Below are positions 5,602 through 7,331 of a DNA stretch of 7,331 nt, one piece after another. Positions within the stretch are counted from its first letter, which is position 1; every line of letters starts with the position of its first letter. The stretch is from Bacillota bacterium (GTDB taxonomy: Bacteria > Bacillota > Clostridia > Peptostreptococcales > Anaerovoracaceae), in assembly GCA_017619985.1 (NCBI GenBank), contig JAFZRG010000204.1:1-7331 (forward strand), written 5' to 3'. The notes beneath the pieces were generated by a model, which was given only the letters and a program-made list of their open reading frames with translations, was not told the DNA's origin and ran no database searches. The translations under genes and the position numbers were made by a program.

Positions 5602-6174
5602 TTATTTCAATGCAAGTCCGTCGTGGAAGATCTTGCCGATGCACTCGCCTACGCGGTGATAGGTGTCCGCGGAGGGGTCGACGAGGATGGGGTCGAGTTT
5701 CGTGATGTCCACACCGCCCTCTTCGTTCAGGATCTCCTCGTCCGCCAGCACGTCGACGATCTCGCCGATGATCTGGATGTGGCTGCCGAACTGTTCCATC
5801 TTGGCGACCTTGCATTCCAGGGTCAGCTTGAATTCCTCGATCATGGGAGCGTTCACGTGCTCCGACGGGACGACGTGCATGCCGGACTTTTCCATCTTGT
5901 CGGGGGTCACTTTCGCGGTGACGCAGCCGAAGTAGTCCGCGACGACCTCGTGGCACGCGCTGGGGATGCCCACGGTGAACGCCTGCGAAGCGCGGATGTT
6001 GGACGTCGTCTTGCGGCTCGGGTGCAGGCCGAGCATCACGCAGGGAGGCTCGCTGCAGCAGATGCCGCCCCAGCCCACGTTGCACACGTCAGGTTTGCCG
6101 TTTTCGTCGTAGCTTCCGACCATCAGGACCGGAAGCGGATAGATAAAGCGCCTTGCGCCAAGGGATCTTTTCAT
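5602..6174 (-). CDS. Flavin reductase family protein (FMN-binding split barrel, flavoredoxin-like)
   Basis: This 190-residue protein belongs to the flavin reductase/flavoredoxin family (COG1853), small FMN-binding proteins that pass electrons or reduce flavin with NAD(P)H. Family features are the N-terminal PLPVLMVGSYDENGKPDVCNVGW (residues 13-35), the PPCVMLGLHPSRKTTSNI block (43-60) where FMN phosphate is bound, and ADYFGCVTAKVTPDKMEKSG (79-98). It is cysteine-rich, with a CC pair at 39-40, C45, C74, C84, C121 and C178; no obvious iron-sulfur motif is formed. The start at 6174 lies two bases after the preceding TGA stop, and GAGAGG (6181-6186) within the preceding gene is six bases ahead, so translation is coupled to the amidine-hydrolase-family gene. 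The frame upstream to 6258 overlaps that gene and is not used. The electron partner is unknown. Confidence 0.85.
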   Translation of the reverse strand: MKRSLGARRFIYPLPVLMVGSYDENGKPDVCNVGWGGICCSEPPCVMLGLHPSRKTTSNIRASQAFTVGIPSACHEVVADYFGCVTAKVTPDKMEKSGMHVVPSEHVNAPMIEEFKLTLECKVAKMEQFGSHIQIIGEIVDVLADEEILNEEGGVDITKLDPILVDPSADTYHRVGECIGKIFHDGLALK

Positions 6175-6176
6175 GG

Positions 6177-7121
6177 TCAACCTCTCTTCAAATACGCCGT
6201 GATGCAGTGCAGGCAGCCCCTGCCCTTGACGATCTCGGACACGTCGATGACGTCGCATCTGACGCCGTTCTTCTCCAGCAGTTCCTGCGTGCGCGGATTT
6301 CCGGCCGGATAGAGCAGGTGATCCGGCTCCAGCGCCACGAAGTTGCAGGCGAACGTGATGGACTGCTCCGTCCTGGAGGGGATCTCCAGGATCTGATAGC
6401 CCTTGCCCTTGAGCATATCCACGATATCGTACGGCACCTGGCCCGCGTGGATGAGCACCTTGTCGTGCCCGATCGGATTGAGGATACCGTCGATATGGAT
6501 GTTGCTGTACGGCTGCTGCATATGGTAGCAGGTGACCCCCATGCGCTCAAGCTCCGTCTTCACCTGCTCGTAGCCGCTGCGGTTGCAGCGCGCGCCGGTG
6601 GACAGGATGCAGGTCTTCTCGTCGATCCAGCACGCGTTGGCGCCTTCGAACCGGCCGTCGCCGGCCACGGTCTTCAGGATGGGCACGCCGAGTTTCGCCA
6701 GCGCCTGCGCCACGTAGCGCTCCTCGCCTCTTCTGGCCGCCATGCCCGGACGCGTGATGATCGCGCCTTCCGGGGTCATGAACATCAGATCGCGGCAGAA
6801 GATCGCGTTGGGTCTGTCGTCTCGGGTCTCTTCGACGTAGTAGACCTTCGCGCCGAAATCGCGGTACGCCTGGGCCACCGCGTCGTGCTGCTTTCTCAGC
6901 AGCTCCACGTCCACAGGGTCGTCGGAGAAGCGGTTCTTCTTCGGGTCGAAGTCCTCGATCTCCTTGCCGGGACGGCGCAGCAGCACCGCCTTCAGCGTAT
7001 CGACCTCGGAGGCCACGCCCCAGTCACCCCAGTATTCCGTGATGTCCTCCTGGAACGACGTTTCCTTGGGGAACCAGCGCTCGCCGGGGATCGCGTCGAT
7101 GTCTCTGATGATGTCTGTCAT
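6177..7121 (-). CDS. Arginine deiminase/amidinotransferase superfamily protein (dimethylargininase-like)
   Basis: This 314-residue protein has the pentein fold signature of guanidine-modifying enzymes (arginine deiminase, dimethylarginine dimethylaminohydrolase, amidinotransferase, COG1834). Visible motifs are FCRDLMFMTPEGAIITRPG (108-126) with substrate-site D111; GRFEGANACWID (156-167) with catalytic-pocket E159; NIHIDG (207-212) with catalytic H209; and RGCLHCIT (301-308), where C306 aligns with the nucleophilic Cys. The family usually has Gly-rich GGGGxHC here; this protein has an extra C303. Expected chemistry is hydrolysis of a guanidino or amidino group to a ureido product, or transfer of the amidino group; sequence alone does not say which. 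The start at 7121 is set by AGGAGG-type sequence at 7128-7139; the open frame to 7172 is a shadow extension. It follows the activase-like gene by 16 bases and precedes the flavoprotein gene by two, so all are co-transcribed. Confidence 0.85.
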   Translation of the reverse strand: MTDIIRDIDAIPGERWFPKETSFQEDITEYWGDWGVASEVDTLKAVLLRRPGKEIEDFDPKKNRFSDDPVDVELLRKQHDAVAQAYRDFGAKVYYVEETRDDRPNAIFCRDLMFMTPEGAIITRPGMAARRGEERYVAQALAKLGVPILKTVAGDGRFEGANACWIDEKTCILSTGARCNRSGYEQVKTELERMGVTCYHMQQPYSNIHIDGILNPIGHDKVLIHAGQVPYDIVDMLKGKGYQILEIPSRTEQSITFACNFVALEPDHLLYPAGNPRTQELLEKNGVRCDVIDVSEIVKGRGCLHCITAYLKRG

Positions 7122-7127
7122 GGTCTT

Positions 7128-7139
7128 GCCTCCTCCTTT
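7128..7139 (-). promoter_or_regulatory. Ribosome binding site of the amidine-hydrolase-family gene
   Basis: The minus strand reads AAAGGAGGAGG before the ATG at 7121, giving two overlapping Shine-Dalgarno matches, about seven and ten bases from the start. It overlaps the TAA stop of the upstream gene (7138-7140), linking the two genes in one operon and excluding the longer frame to 7172. Confidence 0.85.
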
Positions 7140-7331
7140 ACTCGCCGCCGCGGATCTGCACGTCGGCTGCATAGGGCCGCACGAGATCTACATAGGCGCG
7201 CAGTTCGTCCATGGACGGCGCGGTCAGCCCTGCAAAAGGCACGGTGTCGCGGTCGGTGAACACCTGCAGGAAATAGCGCTTCGCGCCCTTGATCCACGGA
7301 CCGATCTTTGCGAACGAATCCGCGTCGTGCA
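7138..7331 (-). CDS. C-terminal fragment, putative anaerobic ribonucleoside-triphosphate reductase activating protein (NrdG-like)
   Basis: Only the last 63 complete codons and the TAA stop are in the window; the gene starts to the right. The residues around KRYFLQVFTD, then the TAPSMDELRAY stretch and the terminal VRPYAADVQIRGGE, resemble the C-terminal tail of NrdG-type radical-SAM activases (YFLQ-F...APS-EEL...PY...-RG). Such proteins generate a glycyl radical on anaerobic ribonucleotide reductase. The SAM-cluster cysteines would lie outside the window, so the assignment is tentative; another radical-SAM activating enzyme with the same tail is possible. It is the first visible gene of the minus-strand operon, its stop overlapping the ribosome site of the next gene. 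Nothing links DNA-precursor synthesis to the downstream genes, so the co-transcription itself is notable if the call is right. Confidence 0.55.
   Translation of the reverse strand, partial: HDADSFAKIGPWIKGAKRYFLQVFTDRDTVPFAGLTAPSMDELRAYVDLVRPYAADVQIRGGE

Noticed and set aside
4509..5705. 398-codon open frame on the plus strand opposite the amidohydrolase
   Set aside because: It is antisense to conserved metal-site motifs and rich in Arg/His, a typical shadow of GC-rich codon use.
6153..7259. 368-codon open frame on the plus strand opposite the pentein-family gene
   Set aside because: The minus strand carries a complete enzyme family pattern with a strong ribosome site; the plus-strand product shows no recognisable domain.

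Overview
The window looks like part of the chromosome of a GC-rich, anaerobic, Clostridia-like Firmicute. This is inferred from AGGAGG-type ribosome binding sites before most genes, TATAAT-type -10 boxes, short intrinsic terminators, two radical-SAM (oxygen-sensitive) proteins, and what looks like the end of a separate glycine dehydrogenase subunit 2 gene (the split P-protein form). No rRNA, tRNA, mobile element, CRISPR array or phage gene was seen. Genes are packed tightly, and the longest non-coding gap (3895-4005) holds a terminator and a promoter.

Layout. Plus strand, 2-2036: the tail of a putative gcvPB overlaps an ATP-NAD kinase (COG3199/AcoX-like) gene by 8 nt. A short-chain dehydrogenase/reductase follows after 21 nt. 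A strong hairpin at 2070-2097 ends this unit. Minus strand, 2113-3027: a single radical-SAM protein with a Cx4Cx2C cluster, converging on the same hairpin. Minus strand, 3094-3894: a single nitrilase-superfamily (C-N hydrolase) gene with its own promoter and terminator. Minus strand, 7331 down to 4006: one probable operon, reading in the order NrdG-like activase (partial), arginine-deiminase/amidinotransferase-superfamily enzyme, flavin-reductase-family flavoprotein, metal-dependent amidohydrolase and FlK-like acyl-CoA thioesterase. It is closed by a terminator at 3967-4001.

How the genes may work together. The plus-strand unit suggests glycine/NAD(P) metabolism. The minus-strand genes suggest attack on C-N bonds: an amidine hydrolase fold, a nitrilase fold and an amidohydrolase, plus a flavoprotein and a thioesterase. 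An amidine hydrolase together with a nitrilase-family amidase resembles the chemical logic of agmatine deiminase plus N-carbamoylputrescine amidase, but the substrates here cannot be read from sequence.

The most unusual structures are three back-to-back hairpins inside the ATP-NAD kinase coding region (212-303), a probable leaderless start for the radical-SAM gene (TATAAT six bases before its ATG), and two places where a terminator and the next gene's promoter are fused. The five-gene minus-strand operon is the best candidate for an undescribed pathway.
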